Translations under genes and position numbers: made by a program | Assembly (NCBI RefSeq): GCF_014287955.1 | Contig: NZ_JACOPD010000003.1 | Span: forward strand, 259,180 to 323,179 | Source: Lachnospira hominis (ex Liu et al. 2021) | GTDB taxonomy: Bacteria; Bacillota; Clostridia; Lachnospirales; Lachnospiraceae | DNA: 64,000 bases | Direction: 5' to 3' | Part shown: piece by piece, positions 10,802 through 20,280 of the stretch | Layout: each line of letters starts with the position of its first letter | Numbering within the stretch: the stretch's first letter is position 1 | Notes under the pieces: generated by a model | The model's database searches: none | What the model saw: only the letters and a program-made list of their open reading frames with translations | What the model was told of the DNA's origin: nothing

Positions 10802-10848
10802 ATAACAACAAGCCGCAGGACAGATAATGTTTTGCGGCTTGTTGTTAT
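10802..10848. terminator. 16-bp perfect hairpin after glyA
   Basis: Arms 10802-10817 and 10833-10848 are perfectly complementary (16 bp, 15-nt loop, GC-rich core AGCCGC). There is no clean T-tract after it, so it may act as a terminator or as an mRNA 3'-end stabiliser. Confidence 0.6.
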
Positions 10849-10854
10849 ATAATT

Positions 10855-10972
10855 TACGCGTGTAACGAGCCAAAGTCCGTGCTTGCACGAGACCTTGGCG
10901 ACTGCCGCGATAACTTGAGAAACTCGCGGAGCGTGTTTCTCATAGTTATGGCTTTGTGTTGCTCATTGTAAA
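10855..10972. repeat. Structured GC-richer intergenic element
   Basis: This stretch stands out in base composition from the AT-rich surroundings and folds into two hairpins. Hairpin 1 pairs GCCAAAGTC (10869-10877) with GACCTTGGC (10891-10899), one mismatch, and has inner arms CGTGC/GCACG (10878-10882, 10885-10889). Hairpin 2 pairs ATAACT-TGAGAAAC (10910-10923) with GTTTCTCA-AGTTAT (10935-10949) with a single bulged T. No open reading frame explains it. It could be a dispersed palindromic repeat or a small structured RNA; the sequence alone does not decide. Confidence 0.5.
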
Positions 10973-11027
10973 GATTGGGGGGGTTGTATTAATTTAACTG
11001 AAAAATAGAAAGAATAAAATAAAAAAG

Positions 11028-11077
11028 GGGCTGGTGGCTTTACGATTTTCAATCGTTAAAGCGACCAGCTCTTTTTT
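11028..11077. terminator. Bidirectional terminator (argG and upstream plus-strand RNA)
   Basis: A long hairpin with left arm from 11028 (GGGCTGGT...) and right arm ending near 11071 (...GACCAGCTC). It is flanked by an A-run on the left (11021-11026) and a T-run on the right (11072-11077), so it has a U-tract in both directions. On the minus strand it lies about 30 nt after the argG stop. Confidence 0.85.
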
Positions 11078-11105
11078 GCTATGTACAAAATTAATTTTTG
11101 TTATT

Positions 11106-12335
11106 TTACTTTGTATTATTGTTTTTCTTAACTTCTTCCTGCTTCATAGCACGAACCTTTAATGAAAGACCGAAAAGATTAATGAATCCTTCTGCGTCAT
11201 GGTGGTCATAGAGGTCACCTGTCTTGAATGAAGCGATTGATTCGTTGTAGAGTGAATATGGAGAAGTTGTACCTGCTTTGATGATATTGCCCTTGTAAAG
11301 CTTGAATTTAACTTCACCTGTTACATATTCCTGAGTTTTATCAACGAAAGCCTGAACAGCTTCACGCAGAGGTGTGAACCATTTTCCTTCGTATACAATC
11401 TGTGCAAATTTATTGCCCATATCAAGTTTTAACGCTGTTGTATCTCTATCGAGAATTAATTCTTCAAGCTGCTGATGTGCTTCGTAGAGAATTGTTCCGC
11501 CGGGAGTTTCATAAACGCCACGTGATTTCATGCCTACAACACGGTTTTCTACGATATCGATAATGCCGATGCCATGTTTTGCACCGAGTCTGTTAAGTTC
11601 ACGGATAATATCAGATACTTTCATCTGTTTGCCGTTGACTGATGTAGGAACACCTTTTTCAAATGTCATTGTTACATATTCAGCTTCATCAGGTGCATCT
11701 TCAGGACGATTGCCAAGAACAAGAAGATGTTTGTAATTAGGCTCGTTAGCTGGATCCTCAAGTTCAAGACCTTCATGGCTGATATGCCATAAGTTACGGT
11801 CACGGCTATAGCTTGTATCTACAGAGAATGGAAGATGTATGCCGTGCTGTCTGCAATATTCAATCTCGGCTTCACGGGAATCAAGACCCCATTTATCATT
11901 TCTCCAAGGAGCAATAATCTTAATATCAGGAGCAAGTGCTTTGATTGCAAGTTCAAAACGAATCTGGTCATTACCTTTACCTGTAGCACCGTGGCAGATA
12001 GCAACAGCTCCTTCTTTACGTGCAATTTCAACAAGCTTCTTAGCAATAAGAGGTCTTGCCATTGATGTACCAAGAAGATATTTGTTCTCATATACAGCAT
12101 GTGCCTTTACACAAGGAACAATATATTCGTCACAGAATTCATCTGTAATATCTTCAATATATAACTTAGAAGCACCGCATGAAATAGCACGTTCTTCAAG
12201 TCCATCAAGTTCTTCGCCCTGTCCGCAGTCTGCACATACGCAGATAACATCGTAATCGAAATTCTCCTTTAACCATGGGATAATAGCAGTAGTATCAAGA
12301 CCGCCGGAATAAGCTAAAACAACTTTTTCTTTCAT
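11106..12335 (-). CDS. argG: Argininosuccinate synthase
   Basis: Joins citrulline and aspartate with ATP to make argininosuccinate, the penultimate step of arginine synthesis. It is 409 aa, as usual for bacterial ArgG. The ATP PP-loop AYSGGLDTT is at residues 8-16, and [13 protein letters not shown] and [10 protein letters not shown] are conserved substrate-binding stretches. Start ATG 12335 follows AAGGAGG; a frame opening to 12377 lacks an RBS. It is divergent from argC, with a shared control region between them. argH is not in the window. Confidence 0.96.
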   Translation of the reverse strand: MKEKVVLAYSGGLDTTAIIPWLKENFDYDVICVCADCGQGEELDGLEERAISCGASKLYIEDITDEFCDEYIVPCVKAHAVYENKYLLGTSMARPLIAKKLVEIARKEGAVAICHGATGKGNDQIRFELAIKALAPDIKIIAPWRNDKWGLDSREAEIEYCRQHGIHLPFSVDTSYSRDRNLWHISHEGLELEDPANEPNYKHLLVLGNRPEDAPDEAEYVTMTFEKGVPTSVNGKQMKVSDIIRELNRLGAKHGIGIIDIVENRVVGMKSRGVYETPGGTILYEAHQQLEELILDRDTTALKLDMGNKFAQIVYEGKWFTPLREAVQAFVDKTQEYVTGEVKFKLYKGNIIKAGTTSPYSLYNESIASFKTGDLYDHHDAEGFINLFGLSLKVRAMKQEEVKKNNNTK

Positions 12336-12432
12336 AAATAAATCCTCCTTATTATTGCGGGGAAAATAATGCCGCATTTATAAATATACGACAGAAATCT
12401 GTTCTCCTCGTGTTGTGAATCTCATGTGTTTT

Positions 12433-12461
12433 ATAATAATCCAATCATAATAAAAAAGCAA
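12433..12461 (-). promoter_or_regulatory. Probable argG promoter
   Basis: Read on the minus strand: TTGCTT (12461-12456) and TATTAT (12438-12433), spacing 17. The argG start codon is about 100 nt further on. Confidence 0.45.
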
Positions 12462-12487
12462 TAGGCAAAATTATTTTTATGCAGAAA

Positions 12488-12535
12488 AATGTGAATAAAA
12501 TACATAATTCATGCATAAATATAAAAAATATGCAA
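12488..12535. promoter_or_regulatory. Possible ArgR/AhrC-type operator region
   Basis: Between the divergent arg promoters lie TGAAT...ATTCA (arms about 12491 and 12508, wider spacing than a classic ARG box) and TGCATA...TATGCA (about 12512-12534), both AT-rich and palindromic. ARG boxes have TGAATA-like half-sites, so this resembles an arginine repressor site. The spacing is not canonical and no argR gene is in the window. Confidence 0.3.
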
Positions 12536-12542
12536 ATAAGAC

Positions 12543-12570
12543 TTTACATAAGAAAAAAAGTTGCTATAAT
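12543..12570 (+). promoter_or_regulatory. Probable promoter of the argCJBD operon
   Basis: TTTACA (12543-12548) and a consensus TATAAT (12565-12570) with 16-nt spacing, about 40 nt before the argC start. Confidence 0.65.
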
Positions 12571-12615
12571 AAAAAACATACACAAAATGCATGCAGATGC
12601 GATTGGAGGAAGTAT

Positions 12616-13662
12616 ATGATAAAAGTAGGAATTATCGGAGCGACAGGATATGCCGGAAATGAGATTGTAAGATTATTGCTTGGACATAAGGATGTAAAGA
12701 TTGTATGGTTTGGTTCGAGAAGTTATATCGACCAGAAGTATGCAGATGTATACAGAAATATGTTTCAGCTTGTAGATGATGTCTGCATGGATGATAATAT
12801 GGAAGAACTTGCCAATGAGGTTGATGTAATATTTACAGCAACTCCACAGGGATTATGTGCATCACTTGTTAATGATGACATATTAAATAAGGTAAAGATA
12901 ATTGACTTGAGTGCTGATTTCAGACTCAAAGATGTAAATATTTATGAAAAATGGTATAAAATCGAGCATAAAGCTCCCCAGTACATAGATGAAGCGGTTT
13001 ATGGACTCTGTGAGATTAACAGGGACAAGATTACAAAGGATACAAGAATAGTTGCTAACCCTGGATGTTATACAACTACTTCAATCCTTACACTTTATCC
13101 TATGGTAAAGGAAGGACTTATTGACCCTGATACAATTATAATTGATGCAAAGAGTGGAACTTCAGGTGCGGGAAGAGGTGCAAAGGTTGCCAATCTTTTC
13201 TGTGAAGTAAACGAGAGCATGAAAGCATATGGTGTCGGAACACACAGACATACACCTGAGATTGAAGAACAGCTCGGATATGCATGCGGAAGAGATGATT
13301 TAAAGCTTATATTTACACCGCATCTCGTTCCTATGAACAGAGGAATTCTTGTAACAGCATATGCAAATCTTAAAAAAGATGTAACAGATGATGATGTAAA
13401 GGCTGTATACGATAAATATTATAAAGATGAGTATTTTGTGAGAGTTCTGGATAAAGGTGTATGTCCTGAGACACGATGGGTTGAGGGAAGCAATTTTGTC
13501 GATATAGGATATAAGGTAGAGCCTAGAACACACAGACTCATTATGATGGGTGCTTTGGATAACCTTGTTAAAGGTGCTGCAGGTCAGGCGGTACAGAATA
13601 TGAATCTTTTATTCGGACTTCCTGAAAATGAAGGACTGCAGCTTGCACCGATGTTCCCATAA
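12616..13662 (+). CDS. argC: N-acetyl-gamma-glutamyl-phosphate reductase
   Basis: Third step of arginine synthesis: NADPH-dependent reduction of N-acetylglutamyl phosphate to the semialdehyde. The 348-aa protein begins with the nucleotide-binding IGATGYAGNEIVRLL. The catalytic cysteine is Cys151 in NPGCYTTTS, and a conserved HRHTPEIEEQ segment follows. Start 12616 is behind TTGGAGGA; the frame is open upstream to 12511, but that part is Lys/Asn-rich noise overlapping the promoter. First gene of argC-argJ-argB-argD. Confidence 0.96.
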   Translation: MIKVGIIGATGYAGNEIVRLLLGHKDVKIVWFGSRSYIDQKYADVYRNMFQLVDDVCMDDNMEELANEVDVIFTATPQGLCASLVNDDILNKVKIIDLSADFRLKDVNIYEKWYKIEHKAPQYIDEAVYGLCEINRDKITKDTRIVANPGCYTTTSILTLYPMVKEGLIDPDTIIIDAKSGTSGAGRGAKVANLFCEVNESMKAYGVGTHRHTPEIEEQLGYACGRDDLKLIFTPHLVPMNRGILVTAYANLKKDVTDDDVKAVYDKYYKDEYFVRVLDKGVCPETRWVEGSNFVDIGYKVEPRTHRLIMMGALDNLVKGAAGQAVQNMNLLFGLPENEGLQLAPMFP

Positions 13663-13759
13663 TAGTAGATATTTTGTGGGATTAACCGGACAGCAACGAA
13701 AAATAAATCACACAATATAAATACACCGTAATAAATTCAGCGTGAGGAGATTAATCAAT

Positions 13760-14983
13760 ATGGAAATTATACAGGGTGGCGTTACAGCCGCAAAAGGATT
13801 TAAGGCGGCAGGTATGAATGCCGGAATCAAAAACAAGACAAAAAAAGACATGGCAATGATTTTTTCTGAAAAACCATGTGTTACAGCAGGTACATTTACA
13901 ACAAATAAAGTATTTGCAGCTCCTGTAAAGTGGGATAAAAATATTGTATATAACAGTAAATATTCACAGGCTGTTGTTATTAACAGTGGTGTTGCCAATG
14001 CCTGCACAGGCGAGGAGGGCGACAATGCATGCCTTAGGGAAGCACAGGCAGTATCTAAGGCACTTGGGATTCCTGAAAATTCTGTGCTTGTTGCATCAAC
14101 AGGTGTAATCGGAATGCAGCTTCCTATGGATACAATGGTAGCGGGAATCAATGCACTTCCATCAGTGCTTGCTGATACACAGGAAGCGGGAACACAGGCT
14201 GCAGAGGCAATTATGACAACCGATACAAGATCTAAGCAGGTTGCCGTGACAGTTGACATAAAAGGAAAGAAAGTTACAGTAGGCGGCATGTGCAAGGGTG
14301 CGGGAATGATTCATCCTAATATGGCAACAATGCTTTGTTTTATCACAAGTGATGCAAATATCGAAAAGAGTGCACTTCAGAAGATGACAAGTGCAATAGT
14401 AGATGATTCATTTAACATGATTTCCGTTGATGGCGATACATCAACTAATGATACTGTTCTTGTAATGGCAAACGGAATGGCAGAAAATGAATGTATAAAG
14501 GAAAATACACCTGAGTACGATGAATATTTTAAAGCACTTTCATATATACTTACAGAGCTTTCAAAGATGATAGCAGGAGATGGTGAAGGTTGTACCTGTC
14601 TTTTTGAAGTAAAAGTAATTAATGCAAAAGAAAGACAACAGGCAAGAACACTTGCAAAATCAATTGTTACCTCAAGTCTGACAAAGGCAGCTATTTTTGG
14701 ACATGATGCCAACTGGGGCAGAATTCTTTGTGCAATGGGATATTCCGGAGCAGATTTTGAACCTGAAAAAGTTGATATTTACTTTGAGAGCAGTGCTGGA
14801 AAGTTAAAGATAGTTGAAAATGGCAAGGCAACTGATTATAGTGAAGAAGAGGCAACAAAGATTCTTTCGCAGAATCCTGTAACGGCTATAGCTGATGTAA
14901 AGCAGGGTGATGTCAACGCAACGGCATGGGGCTGTGACCTTACATTTGATTATGTAAAAATTAATGCAGACTACCGTTCATAA
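13760..14983 (+). CDS. argJ: Bifunctional glutamate N-acetyltransferase / ornithine acetyltransferase
   Basis: Transfers acetyl from N-acetylornithine to glutamate, recycling the acetyl group in the arginine pathway. The 407-aa precursor is self-cleaved at a conserved Thr, here Thr190 in NMATMLCF, which becomes the nucleophile of the beta chain. KGAGMIHPNMATM is intact. Start ATG 13760 follows GAGGAG; a GTG at 13742 in the same frame has no RBS. Whether it uses acetyl-CoA as well (bifunctional) cannot be read from sequence. No argA-like gene is in the window. Confidence 0.95.
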   Translation: MEIIQGGVTAAKGFKAAGMNAGIKNKTKKDMAMIFSEKPCVTAGTFTTNKVFAAPVKWDKNIVYNSKYSQAVVINSGVANACTGEEGDNACLREAQAVSKALGIPENSVLVASTGVIGMQLPMDTMVAGINALPSVLADTQEAGTQAAEAIMTTDTRSKQVAVTVDIKGKKVTVGGMCKGAGMIHPNMATMLCFITSDANIEKSALQKMTSAIVDDSFNMISVDGDTSTNDTVLVMANGMAENECIKENTPEYDEYFKALSYILTELSKMIAGDGEGCTCLFEVKVINAKERQQARTLAKSIVTSSLTKAAIFGHDANWGRILCAMGYSGADFEPEKVDIYFESSAGKLKIVENGKATDYSEEEATKILSQNPVTAIADVKQGDVNATAWGCDLTFDYVKINADYRS

Positions 14984-15019
14984 TTAAATAAGAAAGAATT
15001 TTAAGGAGAAATTATTGAC

Positions 15020-15916
15020 ATGGAAATGAATGAAGAATTAAAAAAAGCACAGATTCTCGTTGAGGCACTGCCTTATATACAGAAATTCAACAGAAAAATA
15101 ATCGTTGTAAAATATGGCGGAAGTGCCATGGTTGACGAGGAATTAAAGAAAAAAGTAATTCAGGATGTTGTGTTGTTAAAGCTGGTAGGATTTAAGCCTA
15201 TTATCGTTCACGGCGGCGGAAAGGAAATCAGTAAGTGGGTATCAAAGACAGGTGGAAATCCTCAGTTTATCAATGGCCTACGTGTTACTGATGAACCTAC
15301 AATGGAAATTGCTGAAATGGTATTAAATAAGGTAAATAAGAGTCTTGTTGCACTTATAGAAGAACTTGGTGTCAAAGCGTGTGGTATCAGCGGTAAGGAT
15401 GGCGGCATGTTAAAGGTTGAAAAGAAGCTTTCAGGTGGCGAAGATATAGGTTATGTAGGTGAAGTAAAAGATGTAGATACTACAATTATAACTTCACTTT
15501 TAAAAGATGATTTTATACCTGTAATCTGCCCTATAGGATATGATGATACATTTCACTCATATAATATTAATGCTGATGATGCGGCATGTGCAATTGCAAG
15601 AGCTGTCAATGCTGAAAAACTTGCATTTCTTACTGATATAGAGGGTGTATACAGAGATTATGAAGATAAGTCTTCTCTTATTTCTGAACTTACAACTGAT
15701 GAGGCAAGAGAACTTCTTGCTGGCGGAACAATTGGAGGTGGTATGCTTCCTAAGTTAAATAACTGTATAGATGCGATAGAGCATGGCGTTTCAAGAGTTC
15801 ATATTCTTGACGGACGTATTCCGCATTGTCTTCTTCTTGAAATATTTACTAATAAGGGTGTTGGTACAGCTATTCTTAGTAAAGAAGCAGAGAAATTTTT
15901 TGATACAAATATCTAG
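15020..15916 (+). CDS. argB: Acetylglutamate kinase
   Basis: Phosphorylates N-acetylglutamate, usually the regulated step of arginine synthesis. The 298-aa length, KYGGSAM near residue 31, HGGGKEIS and the C-terminal [11 protein letters not shown] are typical of the amino-acid kinase fold. The N-terminal helix before KYGGSAM is of the sort present in arginine-inhibited hexameric enzymes, so feedback inhibition is plausible (inference). Start is ATG 15020 behind AAGGAG. Confidence 0.95.
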   Translation: MEMNEELKKAQILVEALPYIQKFNRKIIVVKYGGSAMVDEELKKKVIQDVVLLKLVGFKPIIVHGGGKEISKWVSKTGGNPQFINGLRVTDEPTMEIAEMVLNKVNKSLVALIEELGVKACGISGKDGGMLKVEKKLSGGEDIGYVGEVKDVDTTIITSLLKDDFIPVICPIGYDDTFHSYNINADDAACAIARAVNAEKLAFLTDIEGVYRDYEDKSSLISELTTDEARELLAGGTIGGGMLPKLNNCIDAIEHGVSRVHILDGRIPHCLLLEIFTNKGVGTAILSKEAEKFFDTNI

Positions 15917-15929
15917 TTAAGGGAGAAAA

Positions 15930-17129
15930 ATGATGGATACAAAGACAATTATTGAAACAGCTGAAGAAAAGCTTATTCATACATATAACCGTTACCAGAT
16001 TGTACTTGACAAAGGTGATGGAGTAAGACTTTATGATACAGATGGAAAAGAATATCTTGATTTTGGTGCCGGAATTGCGGTATTTGCATTGGGATATAAT
16101 AATAAAGAATACAATGATGCAGTAAAAGCTCAGGTTGACAAGCTCATCCACACATCAAATTATTTTTACAATGAGCCTGCAGTAAAGGCGGCCCAGGCCG
16201 TAACAAAGGCTTCCGGCATGGACAGAGTGTTTTTTACGAACAGCGGTACGGAAGCAGTTGAGGGAGCTATAAAACTTGCCAAAAAATATGCATATTTAAA
16301 GGATGGCTCAACAGACCATGAAATTATTGCAATGGAACATTCATTCCACGGAAGAAGCATGGGGGCTCTTGCTGTAACAGGCAACCGTCATTATCAGGAA
16401 GCATTTGGTCCTATGATTCCGGGAATAAAGTTTGCAAAATACAATGATCTTGAAAGTGTCAAGTCACTTGTGAATGATAAGACATGTGCCATTATCTTCG
16501 AGACAGTTCAGGGAGAGGGCGGCGTATATCCTGCCAAAAAAGAATTTATCGAAGGTGTAAGAAAACTCTGCGATGAGAAAGGAATTCTTCTTATTCTTGA
16601 TGAAATCCAGTGTGGCATGGGACGTACAGGTTCTATGTTTGCATATCAGCAGTATGGTGTGAAGCCTGATATTGTTACAGTTGCAAAGGCACTTGGCTGT
16701 GGCGTTCCTATTGGTGCATTTCTTGCAAAAGAAAATGTTGCAAAAGCACTTGTTCCTGGAGACCATGGTACTACATATGGTGGCAATCCGCTTGCGTGTG
16801 CGGCATCAGCAAAAGTATTTGAATTATTTGAAAAACTCAATGTACTTGAAAATGTACAAAAAGTTGGTGCATATATGGCTAAAAAATTAGAGCAGATTGT
16901 TCAGGATTATGATATAGTAATTGAGCACAGGGGCGTAGGTCTTATTCAGGGAATTGAGTTGTCATTAAATCCTAAAGATGTGATTTCCAATGCACTTGAT
17001 AATGGTCTTATTCTGTTCTCAGCAGGCACAAATGTTATAAGATTTGTACCACCTCTTGTAATAACAGAAAAAGATGTTGATGAGATGATAGTTAAATTAA
17101 GAAAAGCCCTTGATGAAACAAGGAGTTAA
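15930..17129 (+). CDS. argD: Acetylornithine aminotransferase
   Basis: PLP-dependent class III aminotransferase that converts N-acetylglutamate semialdehyde to N-acetylornithine. It is 399 aa. The PLP lysine is Lys253 in VAKALGCGVPIGAF, and DEIQCGMGRTG and the N-terminal FTNSGTEAVEGAIKLA are intact. It starts 14 nt after argB (two adjacent ATGs, 15930 and 15933). Its last codons overlap the upstream region of the lipoprotein gene that follows, so the operon may continue. Confidence 0.95.
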   Translation: MMDTKTIIETAEEKLIHTYNRYQIVLDKGDGVRLYDTDGKEYLDFGAGIAVFALGYNNKEYNDAVKAQVDKLIHTSNYFYNEPAVKAAQAVTKASGMDRVFFTNSGTEAVEGAIKLAKKYAYLKDGSTDHEIIAMEHSFHGRSMGALAVTGNRHYQEAFGPMIPGIKFAKYNDLESVKSLVNDKTCAIIFETVQGEGGVYPAKKEFIEGVRKLCDEKGILLILDEIQCGMGRTGSMFAYQQYGVKPDIVTVAKALGCGVPIGAFLAKENVAKALVPGDHGTTYGGNPLACAASAKVFELFEKLNVLENVQKVGAYMAKKLEQIVQDYDIVIEHRGVGLIQGIELSLNPKDVISNALDNGLILFSAGTNVIRFVPPLVITEKDVDEMIVKLRKALDETRS

Positions 17130-17136
17130 TTATTAT

Positions 17137-18375
17137 ATGAAGCAGTTAAAGAGAGCAGCGGCGGTTTTACTTGCAGTTTGTCTGATTTTTTCGCTTGCTG
17201 CGTGTGGTGGTGTCAATATTGATAAAACGGCAAAAAATCTTCACATTGAGCAGGCAGAGAATATAAGAGTATGGTATTGTGACGACAGGTATACAGATTA
17301 TCTGAATTTTGTTGCGGATAGATTTCATTCTGCAAACGAACTTGTTACAATTGAACCGGTTTTGGTTGATTCTGATAACTATCTTGAGAATATATATGAA
17401 GAGAGTGTACGAAACGGTAACGTGGCAGATGTATATCTTATGCTTACAGATGAGCTTGAAAAAGCAAGCATGATGGGTCTTACAGTTGAGAACAGTACAT
17501 ATTCTGATTTGTATACACAAAAAAATTATGGAAACAGTGCAATTGAAGCAGCATCATATAAAGGTAAACTTTATGGATATCCTGTCACATTTGATGTTCC
17601 ATTTCTTGTATACAATAAAAATGCTGCATCTTCTGTAGAAACATTTTCACAGCTTATAGATTATTGTCATAATTATACAGTTAATGATGATAATCAGAAT
17701 GTTGAGCAGCTCGTATCATGGGATGTCTCAGATATGCTTGTTAATTACGGGTTTGTGTGTGGTTCGGTTAAAATAGGCGGAGAAAGCGGAGATGATAATA
17801 CAAAGCTCAGTGCTGACAAAGATTTACTTAAAAAATCGCTGACTGAATTTGTAAAATTAAGAGACGAATTTGGTATTGTGCGTGCCGAGACAACGCTTGA
17901 TTCATGTGCTGATTTATTTGCACAGGGAAAACTTGCATATACAATTACAGATGTTTCGCATCTTAATACAATTGCGGAGTCAGGAATTTCATATGGTGTA
18001 TGTAATATTCCGGCACTTTCAGATGATATGCAGATTGAAAATATTTCCGAAAATTTATGTGCATTTGTTAATCCGTATTCATCCGATGTCCAGACTGCAA
18101 AGGCAGTTGCCAACGCTATGAGCTATGATTATGCTGCTGCTGTAAACAGCACAACAGGGCTTTTAAGTTCAAGAACTATAAGCATTAACAGCAAAGAATA
18201 TAAGGATACATATGGGAAAATATATGAAATATATTCAAAGGCTGATGACAAAGCAAAATTTATGGGAGCTGCATATTTTTATACAAAATTTGATATAATG
18301 CTTCATCAGGTATGGGATGGAACTGATATAGAAACATCAGTAAATTCATTTTTATCTGAATTAAAAGTCCAATAA
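17137..18375 (+). CDS. Extracellular solute-binding lipoprotein (ABC family 1)
   Basis: A 412-aa lipoprotein: Lys-rich start, hydrophobic segment and lipobox LAAC with Cys near residue 23, followed by a periplasmic-binding-protein fold of the sugar-binding type (family 1). The middle reads ASYKGKLYGYPVTFDVPFLVYNK, which is typical. No permease or ATPase gene follows, so its transporter partner is unknown. ATG 17137 is chosen because CAAGGAG ends about 12 nt upstream; an earlier in-frame start at 17110 overlaps argD. The arginine operon context is suggestive only; the ligand cannot be assigned. Confidence 0.82.
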   Translation: MKQLKRAAAVLLAVCLIFSLAACGGVNIDKTAKNLHIEQAENIRVWYCDDRYTDYLNFVADRFHSANELVTIEPVLVDSDNYLENIYEESVRNGNVADVYLMLTDELEKASMMGLTVENSTYSDLYTQKNYGNSAIEAASYKGKLYGYPVTFDVPFLVYNKNAASSVETFSQLIDYCHNYTVNDDNQNVEQLVSWDVSDMLVNYGFVCGSVKIGGESGDDNTKLSADKDLLKKSLTEFVKLRDEFGIVRAETTLDSCADLFAQGKLAYTITDVSHLNTIAESGISYGVCNIPALSDDMQIENISENLCAFVNPYSSDVQTAKAVANAMSYDYAAAVNSTTGLLSSRTISINSKEYKDTYGKIYEIYSKADDKAKFMGAAYFYTKFDIMLHQVWDGTDIETSVNSFLSELKVQ

Positions 18376-18461
18376 AAATAAAGAATAAAAAACCTGTTAT
18401 GAGTACATAATTAAGTATTAGATTGAAAATAATAGTAAATTTAATTCTTTAGGAGGTACTG

Positions 18462-18908
18462 ATGGCAGGTTTTTTGATTGCAATTTTATCGGGTGCATTA
18501 ATGAGTATCCAGGGAGTGTTTAATACGGGAGTTACAAAGAGCAGCAGTATATGGGTAGCAGCTGGATTCGTGCAGATTACAGCATTTCTTACATGTGCTG
18601 TGATGTGGATTGTTGACGGAAGACCGCAGATAATGGGTCTGTTTAATGTGTCGCCGAAGATATCGCTTCTGGGCGGTGTTATTGGTGCATTTATAACATA
18701 TACGGTTGTAAAGGCTATGTCTGATCTTGGAGTTGCAAAAGCTGAGATTACTATTGTTATCAGCCAGATTGCGGTTGCCTACATTATTGAATTGTTCGGG
18801 CTTTTTGGAAGTGAGAAAAAAGATTTTTCATGGATAAAGCTGTTAGGCATTGCGGTTGCAGTTACAGGTGTAGTAATATTTAGTATGTGTGGTAATTCAA
18901 AAGAGTAA
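18462..18908 (+). CDS. Half-size DMT-family transporter (DUF606/YdcZ type)
   Basis: A 148-aa membrane protein with about five hydrophobic segments (2-18, 30-48, 65-86, 100-115, 124-142). The start AGFLIAILSGALMSIQGVFN is typical of DUF606 proteins of the drug/metabolite transporter superfamily, which often work as pairs of small subunits. No second copy is adjacent, so it may form homodimers. RBS AGGAGG precedes the ATG. Substrate unknown. Confidence 0.8.
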   Translation: MAGFLIAILSGALMSIQGVFNTGVTKSSSIWVAAGFVQITAFLTCAVMWIVDGRPQIMGLFNVSPKISLLGGVIGAFITYTVVKAMSDLGVAKAEITIVISQIAVAYIIELFGLFGSEKKDFSWIKLLGIAVAVTGVVIFSMCGNSKE

Positions 18909-18966
18909 AATCATATGTAAATAAAAATATACAATAATTTAAATTCATATTAGTAAAGGAGAGTAC

Positions 18967-20181
18967 ATGGAAGATTTATTTAAAATATGCGGAATTGTTA
19001 ATTTGAAAAAAGGTGAGGGACGTACTATCAAAGCCGGCGGAATGTGGGTATATGATAATGAGATAGAAAGCATCATGGGAGATGCTCCTGATGGAACACT
19101 TGTTGAAGTGCATGATTTTGACGGATATTTTATGGGAATAGGTTTTATTAACAGAAGGTCAAAGCTTACAGTCAGGATGATGAGCAGACATCAGCATGTT
19201 ATTGATGAGGATTTTATTGAGCAGAGAGTGCGTGACTGTGTCGAGTATAGAAAACATACAGTTGATATGTCTTCATGCCGTCTTGTATTTGGTGAGGCTG
19301 ATTTCCTTCCGGGAATTGTTATTGACAAGTTTTCAGATGTTCTTGTGGTAGAGTCTCTTGCGTTGGGAATAGACAGATTCAAGCCAATGATAGTTGATAA
19401 ACTTAAAAAAGTTCTTGATGAAAATGGTATGAATATACGTGGTGTGTATGAAAGAAGCGATGCCAAGGTACGTCTGAATGAAGGGCTTGAGCGTTTTAAA
19501 GGATTTATTGGCGAAGAGTTTGATACAAAAGTTATGATAGAGGAAAATGGTGTAAAGTATTACGTTGATGTTCAGGATGGACAAAAGACGGGATTTTTCC
19601 TTGACCAGAAGTACAATCGAAAAGCAATATGGAAGATTTGTCCGGGTGCAAAAGTATTAGACTGCTTTACACATACAGGCTCATTTGCCTTAAATGCCGG
19701 AATGGCAGGGGCAGCCAGTGTACTTGGAGTTGATGCATCAGAACTTGGAGTTGAACAGGCACGCGAAAATGCGAAGCTTAACGGACTTGAGGACAGAGTT
19801 TCATTTGTATGCCGTGATGTGTTTGAACTTCTGCCTGAACTTGAAAAGAAGGGCGAAAAGTTTGACTTTGTAATTCTTGACCCGCCTGCTTTCACAAAGT
19901 CACGCAGTTCAATCAAAAATGCCGTAAAAGGTTACAGGGAGATTAACCTTCGTGCGATGAAGCTTGTTAAAGACGGCGGCTACCTTGCTACATGTTCATG
20001 CTCACATTTTATGGATACAGAACTTTTTACAAAGACAATCGGCGAGGCGGCAAGAAATGTACATAAACGTCTGCGTCAGATTGAATTCCGCACACAGGCA
20101 CCTGACCATCCTGTACTTTGGGCATCAGATTCTTCACTTTATTTGAAGTTTTACATCTTCCAGGTTGTGGACGAACGTTAG
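18967..20181 (+). CDS. Class I SAM-dependent rRNA methyltransferase, RlmI-like
   Basis: A 404-aa protein with an N-terminal PUA-like RNA-binding part (about 1-90) and a Rossmann methyltransferase domain. Motif I is VLDCFTHTGSFALNAG near 225-240, and the catalytic region has LDPPAFTKSRS and TCSCSHFM, giving the cysteine expected for an m5C methylase. The family's best known member, E. coli RlmI, makes m5C1962 in 23S rRNA; that target is assumed, not shown. RBS AAAGGAGAG precedes the start. A hairpin at 20222-20274 follows. Confidence 0.88.
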   Translation: MEDLFKICGIVNLKKGEGRTIKAGGMWVYDNEIESIMGDAPDGTLVEVHDFDGYFMGIGFINRRSKLTVRMMSRHQHVIDEDFIEQRVRDCVEYRKHTVDMSSCRLVFGEADFLPGIVIDKFSDVLVVESLALGIDRFKPMIVDKLKKVLDENGMNIRGVYERSDAKVRLNEGLERFKGFIGEEFDTKVMIEENGVKYYVDVQDGQKTGFFLDQKYNRKAIWKICPGAKVLDCFTHTGSFALNAGMAGAASVLGVDASELGVEQARENAKLNGLEDRVSFVCRDVFELLPELEKKGEKFDFVILDPPAFTKSRSSIKNAVKGYREINLRAMKLVKDGGYLATCSCSHFMDTELFTKTIGEAARNVHKRLRQIEFRTQAPDHPVLWASDSSLYLKFYIFQVVDER

Positions 20182-20221
20182 GCGTTTGGCAGGAAAATAG
20201 GAAGTCAGCATCAATAAATAT

Positions 20222-20275
20222 AAAACAAGCAGCTGTGGGAGTGGCTGGATTTATGCTCACATGCTGCTTGTTTTA
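20222..20275 (+). terminator. Hairpin after the RlmI-like gene
   Basis: Perfect 12-bp stem AAAACAAGCAGC (20222-20233) with GCTGCTTGTTTT (20263-20274), separated by a 29-nt loop and ending in four Ts. Confidence 0.65.
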
Positions 20276-20280
20276 AGATT

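Noticed and set aside
12511..12615. Longer argC
   Set aside because: The extra 35 residues are Lys/Asn-rich, cover the promoter, and the RBS is at 12603-12610.
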